In this document: one piece after another, positions 33,553 to 42,071 of the stretch
Layout: every line of letters begins with the position of its first letter
Position numbering within the stretch: position 1 is the first letter of the stretch
Assembly (NCBI RefSeq): GCF_030817215.1
Contig: NZ_JAUSZA010000001.1
Coordinates: 5,120,501 to 5,184,500 of the forward strand
Direction of reading: 5' to 3'
From: Paenibacillus sp. V4I3
GTDB taxonomy: Bacteria > Bacillota > Bacilli > Paenibacillales > NBRC-103111
DNA: 64,000 bases
Position numbers and translations under genes: made by a program
Notes under the pieces: generated by a model
The model's database searches: none
What the model was told of the DNA's origin: nothing
Seen by the model: only the letters and a program-made list of their open reading frames with translations

Positions 33553-33722
33553 GGAACAAATTCTTGTCATTTATCGGAACAACTTTTTGTCATCCGACAA
33601 CAGAGGAAGTGATAAGTTAGCAATAAAGATAAAACGTCTGATGGACATGTGTATAAAATACGGGTTTTGTGAATATGTCGTTGTTGACAAGAACATACAC
33701 CCGATAAAGTTCTTTGTTAAGG
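33553..33722 (-). repeat. Tn7-like end-type site cluster C (inverted)
   Basis: Read on the minus strand, tip TGTCGGATGACAAAAAGTTG is followed by TGACAAGAATTTGTTCCG. It has no hairpin, so it differs in design from clusters A and B and faces them. Beyond the tip are two further sites (TTGACAAGAACATACACCCG and GATAAAGTTCTTTG). Confidence 0.5.
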
Positions 33723-33819
33723 CAACCGGTTTAGCAAAGATACGTTTTTCATAAATATACTTTCTTGTTTGTTAACTAAGGGTCCATCCAGTTCTGAGAC
33801 TCGTTTTACTTCAATCCAT

Positions 33820-34007
33820 TCAACGCATTTCCATATTGGAATGCTCAACAACATAATAAAGACGGTTATTTGTTTCTTCCACATTATGATTCATAAATAA
33901 TTGAATAACATGATCTCTAAATCTTTCTTGGATAACCTTCATCTTGCCTGGATTTACATCATAAACTCGCAGTTCGTACTTATCTATTAAAAGGTAGGTT
34001 ACATTAA
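33820..34007 (-). pseudogene. NIPSNAP-family fragment
   Basis: KYELRVYDVNPGKMKVIQE and RFRDHVIQLFMNHNVEE match the N-terminal NIPSNAP repeat; a shortened centre leads to RLYYVVEHSNMEMR and a stop. The second half is missing and there is no good start. Confidence 0.6.
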
Positions 34008-34029
34008 AAAAAATATCCGCCTTTATTTT

Positions 34030-34599
34030 TTAAGTTAAAGCGGATATTAATTCTTCGGCAATCATGTTAAACCTACTTAAATCCCGAAAACTTCTCGCTA
34101 GTAATTGCGCACCTTGAAGCGAAGCAAGAAATTGATGTGCTTGCACATCCGCGGCACCTTTAAAGTTTAGATGCCCTACTCGACGCCCCTGTTCCAAGAC
34201 TCTTTCCAACCATTCTAAATTAGCGGTGAAAAGCTGAACTAACCCTTCTCGTGTCTTTCCTGATAAAGTAGCCAGGTCAGTTGAAAGCATGACGCCCAGA
34301 CAAGTACAAAAATCTTGAACAGGTCCACCGTAAAGCAAAGTGAATTTTCGTAGCTTTTCCAAATTGTTCTGTGTCTCGGTATCGATTTGAGCAATTGCAG
34401 AAATAAAATGTCTGTGATAGCGTGCAATCAGCGCTTCTCCTAAATCCTCCTTGTTTGGGAAATGGTAATGAATACTGGCAGTGCGTATCCCTACTTTTTC
34501 TGCAATGTGTGCATAGCTGAATCCGTTAAACCCGGCATCCTGCACAATTGATTGGGCAGTATCCAAAATAATCTCTGCTGTATTCTTATTATTGTTCAT
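34030..34599 (-). CDS. TetR/AcrR family regulator
   Basis: An N-terminal HTH (AHIAEKVGIRTASIHYHFPNKEDLG, in two parts) is followed by a helical effector domain of the LmrA/YxaF type (GPVQDFCTCLGVMLSTDL, LASLQGAQLLAR). The ligand is unknown. A site TTTTAGTAGATAGCATG just upstream of the start resembles the operators of the other TetR genes here, so autoregulation is likely. Confidence 0.88.
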   Translation of the reverse strand: MNNNKNTAEIILDTAQSIVQDAGFNGFSYAHIAEKVGIRTASIHYHFPNKEDLGEALIARYHRHFISAIAQIDTETQNNLEKLRKFTLLYGGPVQDFCTCLGVMLSTDLATLSGKTREGLVQLFTANLEWLERVLEQGRRVGHLNFKGAADVQAHQFLASLQGAQLLARSFRDLSRFNMIAEELISALT

Positions 34600-34608
34600 G
34601 TTGGTATT

Positions 34609-34633
34609 CTACCTTTTAGTAGATAGCATGTCA
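34609..34633. promoter_or_regulatory. TetR operator candidate
   Basis: TACCTTTTAGTAGATAGCAT, related to the TTACTAGTAGATAAGT sites at 36601, 37211 and 46991. Confidence 0.45.
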
Positions 34634-34689
34634 ACCCCTCTTCCCGAGCAAGGAAGGTTGGTTACTGCTGCAGACACCCCATCGATTCC

Positions 34690-34712
34690 AACTCGGCGGC
34701 CTATTCCGAACG
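34690..34712 (+). repeat. Dispersed repeat, right box only
   Basis: TTCCGAACGGGCAGATATTG; the last right box in the window. Confidence 0.45.
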
Positions 34713-34743
34713 GGCAGATATTGTTCAGTAGAAATATTTTCAA

Positions 34744-35082
34744 TTAGTCTAGTATTGCTGTCATATGTGCTTTCGTAACCGACCAGTGGGAGGTAGCCCA
34801 GTATTTGGCTTTATCCTTGATGTAAATCATTTGCGGGGATTCGTGTTTGACATTCAAATCCTCAGCAATCTTGTTTGACACCGGACGGGATTCGATAACT
34901 TTGACAAGCGTGTAATCTACCTCTTGATTCGGGGTACTCTTCAAATATTCTTCATATTCATGAAGCGCATTGGCGCTAACCGGGCATGTCGAACTATATT
35001 TTAAAATAACTTGTCCGCGTATTGACGACTTCGCAAGCATTTCATTCCACTCTTCAAGCGTTGTGATTTCTTTCCAGCTCAT
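34744..35082 (-). CDS. ytxJ: Bacillithiol-associated redox protein YtxJ
   Basis: The 112-aa thioredoxin-like protein (DUF2847) has the active-site segment STCPVSANALHEYE and the cis-Pro segment HESPQMIYI, matching YtxJ, a monothiol bacilliredoxin-like protein that removes bacillithiol from protein thiols. Start chosen at MSWKEITTLEEW behind AAAGGAG. Presence of bacillithiol also fits the FosB remnant and DinB proteins. Confidence 0.88.
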   Translation of the reverse strand: MSWKEITTLEEWNEMLAKSSIRGQVILKYSSTCPVSANALHEYEEYLKSTPNQEVDYTLVKVIESRPVSNKIAEDLNVKHESPQMIYIKDKAKYWATSHWSVTKAHMTAILD

Positions 35083-35129
35083 TTGAGTAAGTCTCCTTTG
35101 TTTCAATATTTATTTTTTCGATGATTACC

Positions 35130-35165
35130 GGGACAATGCGCCGCAGTCGTAAGAATCAGCTCTCA
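35130..35165 (-). pseudogene. Scrap of a DinB-family gene
   Basis: GAGAGCTGATTCTTACGACTG continuing as CGGCGCATT corresponds to the ELMLTTAAH segment of the DinB gene at 48 kb, without the rest of the gene. Confidence 0.5.
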
Positions 35166-35174
35166 GAACTAGTG

Positions 35175-35270
35175 CAAATCTGCGGGGAGTCATGTATTAC
35201 AAAAGAAAAGGCACAACTTTTGACCGCTGAATCATGAAGAATTTCATGCCTTATGCCAAAAGTAATGCCT
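35175..35270 (-). repeat. Duplicated intergenic segment, copy A
   Basis: Shares most positions over about 95 bases with 49712-49809 (for example TATGCCAAAAGTAATGCC versus TATGCCAAAAGTCATGCC). Each copy lies next to a LuxR-type HTH remnant. Confidence 0.65.
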
Positions 35271-35276
35271 CGTGAT

Positions 35277-35356
35277 TTATAAGAGATGGCGAACCGAAAA
35301 TACCGCAGCTTGCGTTCTGTCGCGCAGCCCATCTTGGCTATGAGATTTGAAACGTG
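35277..35356 (-). pseudogene. C-terminal scrap of a LuxR-type response regulator
   Basis: HVSNLIAKMG, then after a one-base shift LRDRTQAAVFSVRHLL and stop: the recognition helix end of a NarL/FixJ regulator. The rest is gone. Confidence 0.6.
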
Positions 35357-35389
35357 AAAATCACCTTACAAAACAATGGCATATGGTGA

Positions 35390-36568
35390 TTATTGTGATG
35401 TACCTTTAGAATAATAACGATTAAATTTGACTGAATAAATTAACACATAGATAACCATTAGCGCAGCAAACAAATTTAGAAGAATCAACGAGAAGTTCAA
35501 ACTAAAAAATTGAGTCAGCACTCCGACACCAACAGGGGGAACAATGAATCCGGAGTATGCGCATAAATAAAATGCCGAAATGACTCGCGGACGTTCTTCC
35601 GGCTTCGGTAACTGGCTGGCAAACCTTAAAGAAACTTGAAACGTCCATCCGGCGCCAATTGCTTGAATGAATATACCGGCCCAGAGCAAAAATAAACTCG
35701 CTGTCTGACCAGAAAAAACAATGACCCACGATCCAATGGCAAGAAACAGGATTCCTATACGCATCCGTGTAACGGGATTACGCGGCCAAGGGAAGAATTG
35801 CATCAAGGCCCCCCCGCCTAGAAGCACCAATATTAACAACCCGGAAATAGAGAGATTGTTGGTGTGAATAACGTTCTTGACGAAAGAAGGAATAAGAGAA
35901 AATACAATTCCGCCTAACGTGAAAAGGGTAAAGATCGGAAGTCCGATAAAAGACCAAAAATGGGAACGAATATTGTCAGGAACACCGAGCGAAATCTTAG
36001 TTTTAGCCGGTTTCTGCGCTTGGGAATCTTCGTGCTTCGGTAACATTTCCAGAACTACCAAGGAACTCAATAACATGACGAGCAGAAACCAATACGGCAA
36101 ATGAAGCGGCTGAAAATGCATATATTGCACGATTAAACCTGAAATAGCTGGACCCAAGCCAAAACCGATGTTTACTATTACTCCTGATAACTTAATTGCC
36201 GTACCCACTTTATCGTGAGAGGTTTGTTTTAATAAAAAAGCGCTGGCAGTACCTGTAAAAGCGCCATAGGCGATGCCTTCCAAAATCCTTGCCGCATAGA
36301 GCATCCAAACGTTGAAACTCCCTATAAAGAGCAACGTCGATGCGATGGAAATCCATATACTGAAGCGAAGCACCCTTTTCAATCCCCAGGCGCTTCCTCT
36401 GGCTCCCACGACAAGCAAGGTTGGCAGCAGGATAGCGGCATAAACGGCAAACAAAATGGTGATTTCCAAACTGCTCAGCCGATAATGCTCCCCATATAAA
36501 GGGAATAATGAGGAAATAAACGTAGCTCCGCAGGACATCATAAGAACAACCCAAAGCATTCTTTTCAT
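35390..36568 (-). CDS. MFS transporter
   Basis: The 392-aa protein has twelve predicted membrane helices and the loop-2/3 region GARGSAWGLKRVLRFS in place of the usual MFS motif A. YAARILEGIAYGAFTG matches helix 4. Drug or sugar efflux type cannot be separated. Upstream operator TTACTAGTAGATAAGT and the adjacent TetR gene suggest repression by that regulator and induction by the transported compound. Confidence 0.85.
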   Translation of the reverse strand: MKRMLWVVLMMSCGATFISSLFPLYGEHYRLSSLEITILFAVYAAILLPTLLVVGARGSAWGLKRVLRFSIWISIASTLLFIGSFNVWMLYAARILEGIAYGAFTGTASAFLLKQTSHDKVGTAIKLSGVIVNIGFGLGPAISGLIVQYMHFQPLHLPYWFLLVMLLSSLVVLEMLPKHEDSQAQKPAKTKISLGVPDNIRSHFWSFIGLPIFTLFTLGGIVFSLIPSFVKNVIHTNNLSISGLLILVLLGGGALMQFFPWPRNPVTRMRIGILFLAIGSWVIVFSGQTASLFLLWAGIFIQAIGAGWTFQVSLRFASQLPKPEERPRVISAFYLCAYSGFIVPPVGVGVLTQFFSLNFSLILLNLFAALMVIYVLIYSVKFNRYYSKGTSQ

Positions 36569-36600
36569 TTTAGTAATTTCCTTCTCTCATTTAATTTTAT

Positions 36601-36617
36601 TTACTAGTAGATAAGTA
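36601..36617. promoter_or_regulatory. TetR operator upstream of the MFS gene
   Basis: TTACTAGTAGATAAGTA, the same core as before the tetR gene at 37.2 kb. Confidence 0.6.
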
Positions 36618-36639
36618 TTAGTTGTAGATAAACCGCCTT

Positions 36640-37197
36640 TTAACTTTTAATAAGACGGTTTATCTGATTCAGAACTTGAGATAATACATCCTTTCCCAAT
36701 GTTCGTTTATATTGCAGAGCACCTTTTATACATGACAGAATGGTATAAGCTAGTGCTTCAACATCTTCTGATTTTTGAACGATATCTTCATTATACCCTT
36801 CTGTAAGAATACTTATTAAAACCTTTAATTCAAACTGACTTACCTCCTGTACTTTTTGTCTAATAATATCTGGTAAGGATACAAAATCAGATTGTAGAGA
36901 TGATATAGGACATATCCCTTCCCCGCATATTTCAATTTGTCTAGCAATGTAATGCATAAGCTTCTCTTCTACTGTCATCGTAGAATTATTAATAAATATT
37001 AAGATTTTCTCTAAATTTTGTTGTATCCGCTCGGTAACGGCAACTCCTAAATCCTCCTTTTTTTCAAAATGATAATGAATGCTTGCTTTGGTTACGCCCA
37101 ATTGTTTGGACAAATCATCATAACTTATGGCAACATAACCTTTTTCTCGAATAAGTTTAAGTGCTAGGTCTAATATTTGTGTTTTTCGATTTTCCAT
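36640..37197 (-). CDS. TetR/AcrR family regulator of the MFS gene
   Basis: HTH region SYDDLSKQLGVTKASIHYHF followed by EKKEDLG; effector region with GICPISSLQSDF. I chose MENRKTQILDLA as start; the upstream codons are the operator itself (CTACTAGTAGATAAG). It is nearly the same protein as the broken TetR gene at 46.4-47.0 kb, so the two arose by duplication. The operator before both it and the MFS gene supports local repression. Confidence 0.88.
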   Translation of the reverse strand: MENRKTQILDLALKLIREKGYVAISYDDLSKQLGVTKASIHYHFEKKEDLGVAVTERIQQNLEKILIFINNSTMTVEEKLMHYIARQIEICGEGICPISSLQSDFVSLPDIIRQKVQEVSQFELKVLISILTEGYNEDIVQKSEDVEALAYTILSCIKGALQYKRTLGKDVLSQVLNQINRLIKS

Positions 37198-37210
37198 AAG
37201 TGAAATATAA

Positions 37211-37227
37211 CCTACTAGTAGATAAGT
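37211..37227. promoter_or_regulatory. TetR autoregulatory operator
   Basis: CCTACTAGTAGATAAGTG, just upstream of the chosen start. Confidence 0.6.
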
Positions 37228-37423
37228 GTCAAGCCGTGTCATTGAAACGTGACAATAAACTACTCCCTTAATGTTGAAAAGCCCTTGATATATCTATGAA
37301 ATCAATGATCATATTTTCCAACTCAATGTCGGACAACTTCCGTTGTTCTGCTTTCATGATGTCTACCCCTTCCCCATTGGTATCTCCGCTTTCTGTACCT
37401 TGCCCAATTATATTTCTTCTATT

Positions 37424-37729
37424 CTATCCATTATTTAGCTGTTTTACTTTGGTCTCTATTTTGACAATGGCTGGACTCGCAGTTTTTGCAATTGATGAGA
37501 TACTGTTCGTCCCTAAAGGGGTTATCGATGCAGTTTGGACATCAGCTGCTGCCGAGTTAGCTGCAGCTGCAGCGACGCCTGATTGAACGGGTTGGGCATC
37601 ATACCCAAACAGATTCATCTTATCCGAAGTGAACATCAACCCACCGACAACGACCGCGCCAGCCATAAAAGTTGCAAATACAGATCTCAATTTGCTGCTC
37701 CCTATCTTCTTTTCAACCTTTTTATCCAT
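37424..37729 (-). pseudogene. N-terminal remnant of an HtrA-like (S1C) protease
   Basis: A basic start, a membrane anchor (LRSVFATFMAGAVVVGGLMF), a Ser/Ala-rich linker, then NSISSIAKTASPAIVKIETK, the opening of S1C serine protease domains. The His-Asp-Ser catalytic domain is missing. A 13-codon frame with AAAGGCGG just upstream (MNEDMKNMINLNG) may be the old start. The 180 bases downstream show no gene. Confidence 0.6.
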
Positions 37730-37913
37730 TTAAGTTAATCATATTTTTCATATCTTCATTCATGCGATTACCGCCTTTCATATGCCCATTTATTTGAATA
37801 GTGTTGATAGATAGAAGTATAGAGCGCTAACCTGAAGTGTTACTTAAGTTTGGCTGATAGGCACATGAAAGTTAACTGAAAGTATGCTGAAGGTGTCGAT
37901 AGGCGCAAAAAAC

Positions 37914-37945
37914 CTCTTGTTTAACAAAAATAGTTAAACAAGAAA
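37914..37945 (-). terminator. Terminator of the SDR gene
   Basis: CTTGTTTAAC/GTTAAACAAG stem with T-run on the minus strand. Confidence 0.7.
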
Positions 37946-37961
37946 TTTTTGTGGTGATACC

Positions 37962-38732
37962 TTATTTTTGACGATAAATTGGAGCGCCAAACGGGGATGA
38001 GCCTGCGCCTCCATCTACGCTAATTTCAGCACCCTGGACAAATGAAGAGTCATCCGAGGCCAGGAACAAGGCGACATTTGCTATCTCCTCCGGTTCACCC
38101 AAACGGTTCAGCGGAACCGCGCGCGTGAGTACGGATTCAAATTGCGCTAACCCTTCAGGTTGACCCCAAATTGGCGTCCGCGTCGCTCCCGGCACGATGG
38201 TGTTCACGCGAATGCCACGCGGCGACAATTCGGAAACCAGCACTCTCGCCATACTGGTGACAGCCCCTTTGCTGGCCGCATAGGCCGACCATCCCGGGCT
38301 TCCTGCCTTTGCAAGCACCGAGCCGTTTAAGATCACCGAAGCACCAGCCTTCAGATGAGGCAAAGCGGCTTGAACAGTGAAAAAAGTCCCAGTAACGTTA
38401 ATCTTAAGTATCTCCTCAAAGACGGAAAACTCTGTGCCACCTAATGGCGTATTACCACTGATACCTGCATTAGCGAATACCACATCTAGACGGCCAAATT
38501 TTTCAACCGCTGCGGCCACAGCTTTATCCGCGCTTGTTGGATCGGCGGCATCAGCCTGCACGACAAGAGCGTTGGTGGTGCCAAGCTCCTCCACTGCCGC
38601 GTTTAACGCGACTTGATTACGGCCGGTAATAACGACCTTTGCGCCTTCTGCCACAAATAGTTTTGCGGTTGCCAAGCCAATACCGCTGCTACCCCCAGTA
38701 ATTAATGCAACTTTCCCATACAGTTTTCCCAT
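37962..38732 (-). CDS. Short-chain dehydrogenase/reductase
   Basis: Classical SDR of 256 aa: TGGSSGIGLATA cofactor loop, NAG in VFANAGISG, catalytic Ser in ILNGSVLA, YAASKGAV with Tyr/Lys, and C-terminal FVQGAEISVDGG. Arg after the first strand (VVITGRNQ) suggests NADP(H). It is divergent in control with the neighbouring TetR gene, whose palindromic operator lies directly upstream. Substrate unknown. Confidence 0.92.
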   Translation of the reverse strand: MGKLYGKVALITGGSSGIGLATAKLFVAEGAKVVITGRNQVALNAAVEELGTTNALVVQADAADPTSADKAVAAAVEKFGRLDVVFANAGISGNTPLGGTEFSVFEEILKINVTGTFFTVQAALPHLKAGASVILNGSVLAKAGSPGWSAYAASKGAVTSMARVLVSELSPRGIRVNTIVPGATRTPIWGQPEGLAQFESVLTRAVPLNRLGEPEEIANVALFLASDDSSFVQGAEISVDGGAGSSPFGAPIYRQK

Positions 38733-38784
38733 AATCTATTGCTCCTTTGTGATTTATAGTTTTCGTCTATTCCGTTTCTTTTTC

Positions 38785-38804
38785 TTGAGAACGATCATTC
38801 TCAA
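38785..38804. promoter_or_regulatory. Palindromic operator upstream of the SDR
   Basis: TTGAGAACGATCATTCTCAA is an almost perfect palindrome; its left half recurs at 39441 (TTGAGAACGATCGGTAAA), before the tetR gene. Confidence 0.65.
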
Positions 38805-38869
38805 ATAAATAAAAAAAATTAGTTGATCTTTAAAATTGACATTGTTGTTTCCACTATTTGCATTAATTT

Positions 38870-39403
38870 CTATCTGTCATCTGTCGTCTTCGCCAAAACC
38901 CGCAGCCCAGTAAATGCATTATTAAAATAACACGATAACCATTCCGCATTGAGCGTTTTGTCAAGTTCGCCCGATTGTTGACCTGCCTCAATAAGCTCAC
39001 GAATCAATTGTTCAAAATCGGTCAAGCTTTGGTTGACCCAAGCTCTGGACTCAGAATCATGTGGGGCTAACTCAACCGCGGTATTTACCATCAGGCAGCC
39101 TTTAGGGAGCTCATCATCATCCCTTCTGATTGCCGTTTCTAACACCAGTCTAATAGTTTCCTTTGCAGAAATGGATCCATTAATAATGCGTTTAACTGAT
39201 TTATCTATCATTTCACTATATCGCTTTAACGCCTTGATATACAAGGAATGCTTATCGCCAAAGGAGTCATACATGCTTCTCTTGTGAACCCCCATTTGTG
39301 AGACTAGGTCCATCATGGAAGTCTTCTCATAGCCCTGTTCCCAGAATAACTGCATGGCTTTGAGCAACACCGCATCCTCATCAAATTCCTTGGTTCTGGC
39401 CAT
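38870..39403 (-). CDS. TetR family regulator of the SDR gene
   Basis: N-terminal HTH (MDLVSQMGVHKRSMYDSFGD) and RTKEFDEDAVLLKAMQLFWEQGYE are typical of the AcrR/YezE-like group that represses adjacent oxidoreductases. The C-terminus ends abruptly after LRVLAKTTDDR. The operator half-site before its start and the full palindrome before the SDR fit autoregulation plus repression of the SDR. Confidence 0.88.
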   Translation of the reverse strand: MARTKEFDEDAVLLKAMQLFWEQGYEKTSMMDLVSQMGVHKRSMYDSFGDKHSLYIKALKRYSEMIDKSVKRIINGSISAKETIRLVLETAIRRDDDELPKGCLMVNTAVELAPHDSESRAWVNQSLTDFEQLIRELIEAGQQSGELDKTLNAEWLSCYFNNAFTGLRVLAKTTDDR

Positions 39404-39440
39404 TCCTGTTGACTCCTCCTTTCAATAATATCTTAACATA

Positions 39441-39458
39441 TTGAGAACGATCGGTAAA
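39441..39458. promoter_or_regulatory. Operator half-site before tetR
   Basis: TTGAGAACGATCGGTAAA. Confidence 0.5.
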
Positions 39459-39576
39459 GAATTATTTATACACCAAAGGGATGTTCTTTTGCATTGTATT
39501 ATCTCTCTTTAAGCGTATAAGTGGATAACGATAAGTCAATACTTGGAACAACCTCTGTGAGGTTAGGAGAGGGAGT

Positions 39577-40683
39577 GTGAAGATGCAGACAACAGAAAAA
39601 ATCACGGGAAATCAGCTAGGCTTATTACTATTTACTTTTATCGGTTCCACCATCGTCTTAACCATTCCCGGATGGATGGTGATGATTGCAAAACAGAATG
39701 GTTGGATATCCGTGATTCCTTCTACTTCAACAGGTTTATTAACTCTGTGGGCGCTGATTACACTCGCCAATCGTTATCCGGGTTTGACGATTATACAATA
39801 CAGTTCAAAAATCATTGGGAAATGGTTAGGCAAATGTTTGGGGGTTTTTTATATTTATGCTTGGTTTAATGCTATTTCGGTTATGACCATACAGCATACC
39901 TTTTTTATTAAAGCGCTTCTATTACCAAAAAGTCCGTCCATAGTAGAAAGTCTATCGTTATTGATCCTATGCGGTATAGCCGTTTTTGCTGGAATTGAGG
40001 TCATTGGAAGATGTAATGAGTTTCTTACACCATTGCTCTTGGGTTCTTTGATTCCGATCTTGATTCTGGCGTTTGGGGAAGCAGATCCCGTCCGGCTAAA
40101 GCCATTTTTAGGAGAGGGAATACTGCCGGTATTGCAAGGAGCTGTCATTCCAGGAGGAGCATTCATGAATCAAGTGTTTATATTGGGCTGGCTCCTTCCT
40201 TATTTGAATCAGCCGAAAAAGGCTCGCAAGGTCGCGCTGATTGCGTTTTTCAGCCTTTCCATTTTAGTATTTATCATCGTATTACTTACGATTATGGTCC
40301 TCGGTACATTAACAGGTAAACTGACCTATTCATTTTTAAGTCTCATGCAATATATAGGTATTGAAGGTTCATTTGAACGTCTGGAGGCTATCGCTGTTGC
40401 GGTGTGGGTGTTGGGGAATTTTGTGAAGGTATCGGTATCGTTGTTTATATTATGTCTTTGTGTAAGTCAGCTTTTCGGGATCCGAAATTATCGTGATATC
40501 GTAGCTCCGCTAACACTTTTGTCCATCATTGGATCAGCTTGCGTTTTCAAAAGTGGCGCGGAGCTTCAAGCTTTTCTTGCTTTCATTTACCCGAGCGTGG
40601 GTTTTATCACACAAACCCTCATACCGTTGTCACTTCTCATGATAGACACTATAAAAAGAAAAGTGCACCATTCAGTGCATTAA
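39577..40683 (+). CDS. Ger(x)B spore germinant receptor permease subunit
   Basis: The 368-aa protein has about ten membrane helices and the GerAB/amino-acid-permease pattern (ITGNQLGLLLFTFIGSTIV, PGWMVMIAKQNGWISV, ITLANRYPGLTIIQYS). GerB is the germinant-binding subunit in the spore inner membrane. It begins GTG (or ATG six bases on) behind AGGAGAGGGAG. Unusually it faces its partner genes, overlapping the last 12 bases of the D-subunit gene, so it needs its own forespore promoter. A degenerate repeat-like box (AAGTGGATAACGATAAG, 39519) lies upstream. Confidence 0.9.
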   Translation: MKMQTTEKITGNQLGLLLFTFIGSTIVLTIPGWMVMIAKQNGWISVIPSTSTGLLTLWALITLANRYPGLTIIQYSSKIIGKWLGKCLGVFYIYAWFNAISVMTIQHTFFIKALLLPKSPSIVESLSLLILCGIAVFAGIEVIGRCNEFLTPLLLGSLIPILILAFGEADPVRLKPFLGEGILPVLQGAVIPGGAFMNQVFILGWLLPYLNQPKKARKVALIAFFSLSILVFIIVLLTIMVLGTLTGKLTYSFLSLMQYIGIEGSFERLEAIAVAVWVLGNFVKVSVSLFILCLCVSQLFGIRNYRDIVAPLTLLSIIGSACVFKSGAELQAFLAFIYPSVGFITQTLIPLSLLMIDTIKRKVHHSVH

Positions 40684-40902
40684 AAGCATTTTTCCGATGG
40701 GTTCAAAAATAATTTTGAACGGGACAACCATGCTCGGTATGTCAACCCGGGCAATTAATAAGGAACCGGTAATGGATGATACTCCCATTAAAACGCCGAA
40801 TACCGCTGCTTCTTTGTTTTTTTGCATACTCAGCAAGGATCGGATTCTAACAAAAGACCATACAACCAATAAACATACATATCCCACGATTTGGACGATC
40901 AT
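40672..40902 (-). CDS. Small two-helix germinant receptor D subunit
   Basis: The 76-aa protein has two membrane helices (IVGYVCLLVVWSFV and AAVFGVLMGVSSITGSLLI). Genes for D subunits of this size sit beside many gerA-type operons and modulate germination. Its ATG overlaps the stop of gerC, so it is translated as the last gene of the gerA-gerC-gerD transcript. Confidence 0.7.
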   Translation of the reverse strand: MIVQIVGYVCLLVVWSFVRIRSLLSMQKNKEAAVFGVLMGVSSITGSLLIARVDIPSMVVPFKIIFEPIGKMLLMH

Positions 40903-42071
40903 TTTATGATCTCCTTTTCCTTCAAATGTAAAGGAGGACCTGCCATCCCGCTTCCTATTATATTAAGCTTAACTGCAACGGAAACGTCTACCTCCGGAAA
41001 CTTATGATCCCATTGTTCTTTCAACGCTTTCCATTGTTTCGGCTTATCACGGTAAATTTCTTGGCCGAAACCCACACTATCTACTTTGTACCGTTTCTGG
41101 AATTTGGATAATGTATCCAGGACTTGTTTCTCGACCGATTTCTCCAATGCTTTCTGTACAAGTCTAAGATTCTCCGGCAAACTGATATCCAAAGGGGTAT
41201 TATTTTCCCAGATTGTTCCTTCCCCTTGCAGCTGAATCTTGAATTTGATCTTATCACCACTTATCTCCGTGGTAATTTTTCGGTTTGTTTTTCCCAGAAT
41301 CACCCCAACTGTTCCATCACCTTCCGGTAATTTAGCGTTGATTCTGCCATCTTTCATTCTATCTGTAACCCAAAGAAATCCATTTGTTTCATTCTCGTTT
41401 AGAAAACAGACTAATTTGAAATCCTTAAAAATGGCTGATCCGGCTAGCTTAAATATGTTGTTTTCTTTCATTCCTTCTGATAAATCCTCAGGCATTATGA
41501 CTCCCAAAACGGGACTGATCCCTTCACTTGATGACGCTAAAAAAAAGTCTCGCAATGTAACCGATAACCCGCTTCCTAATGCTTCCATTTCCTTGATTGC
41601 TTCGCTGGGAGCTTGTTCAAAGGGGTATTTAACTTGCAAGAGTCTCCGCGCTTCTCCCCCCTTTACAACCATCATATAGGTTTTTAATCGTTGTTTCGAA
41701 TCGTGGGTGTAAACATCGAGAATATCTTGAATCCCGTGTTTAGATAACGATTCACCTATAAAAATAACGACGCGATGTGCGGTAAACAACCTGCGTGAAC
41801 TTTTTTTCTGAAGCCTATAGAACGCTTCATTAATATTCTTTCCAACAGCCGATATAACAAAAAACTTCTCTTTCTGGCTTCCTCCACTCCCTGGTCCCCC
41901 CTGAGCGGAGGAAGGGATCGCAATCTGATGTGATAATATATATTCCCCATCATCCGTTATGTCAAATGCCGTACCCGCAATGAACGCAAGATCATTAATC
42001 TCCGTACGATCCCAACAACCGCTTGTGGTCAATATTGTGAATAGTAAGCCGATGTATAGGAATGGTTTCAT
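40899..42071 (-). CDS. Ger(x)C germinant receptor lipoprotein
   Basis: Signal peptide with lipobox (LLFTILTTSGCWDRTEIND; lipidated Cys at 19), then the GerAC pattern: AFIAGTAFDITDDGEY, YTHDSKQRLKTYMMVVKGG, PVLGVIMPEDLS. It forms the lipid-anchored subunit of the receptor with GerA and GerB. It overlaps gerA by four bases. Confidence 0.92.
   Translation of the reverse strand: MKPFLYIGLLFTILTTSGCWDRTEINDLAFIAGTAFDITDDGEYILSHQIAIPSSAQGGPGSGGSQKEKFFVISAVGKNINEAFYRLQKKSSRRLFTAHRVVIFIGESLSKHGIQDILDVYTHDSKQRLKTYMMVVKGGEARRLLQVKYPFEQAPSEAIKEMEALGSGLSVTLRDFFLASSSEGISPVLGVIMPEDLSEGMKENNIFKLAGSAIFKDFKLVCFLNENETNGFLWVTDRMKDGRINAKLPEGDGTVGVILGKTNRKITTEISGDKIKFKIQLQGEGTIWENNTPLDISLPENLRLVQKALEKSVEKQVLDTLSKFQKRYKVDSVGFGQEIYRDKPKQWKALKEQWDHKFPEVDVSVAVKLNIIGSGMAGPPLHLKEKEIIK

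Noticed and set aside
27575..33750. Idea that the gajB frame resumes after cluster C (GSDKLAIKIKRLMDMC...)
   Set aside because: Joining the flanks at AGAGG gives an open frame, but the downstream part overlaps further GACAAGAAC sites and has no recognisable helicase motif; kept only as a possible target duplication.
1..39540. Calling the array a true integron
   Set aside because: No integrase, attI or canonical RYYYAAC/GTTRRRY core pair is visible; only the layout is integron-like.
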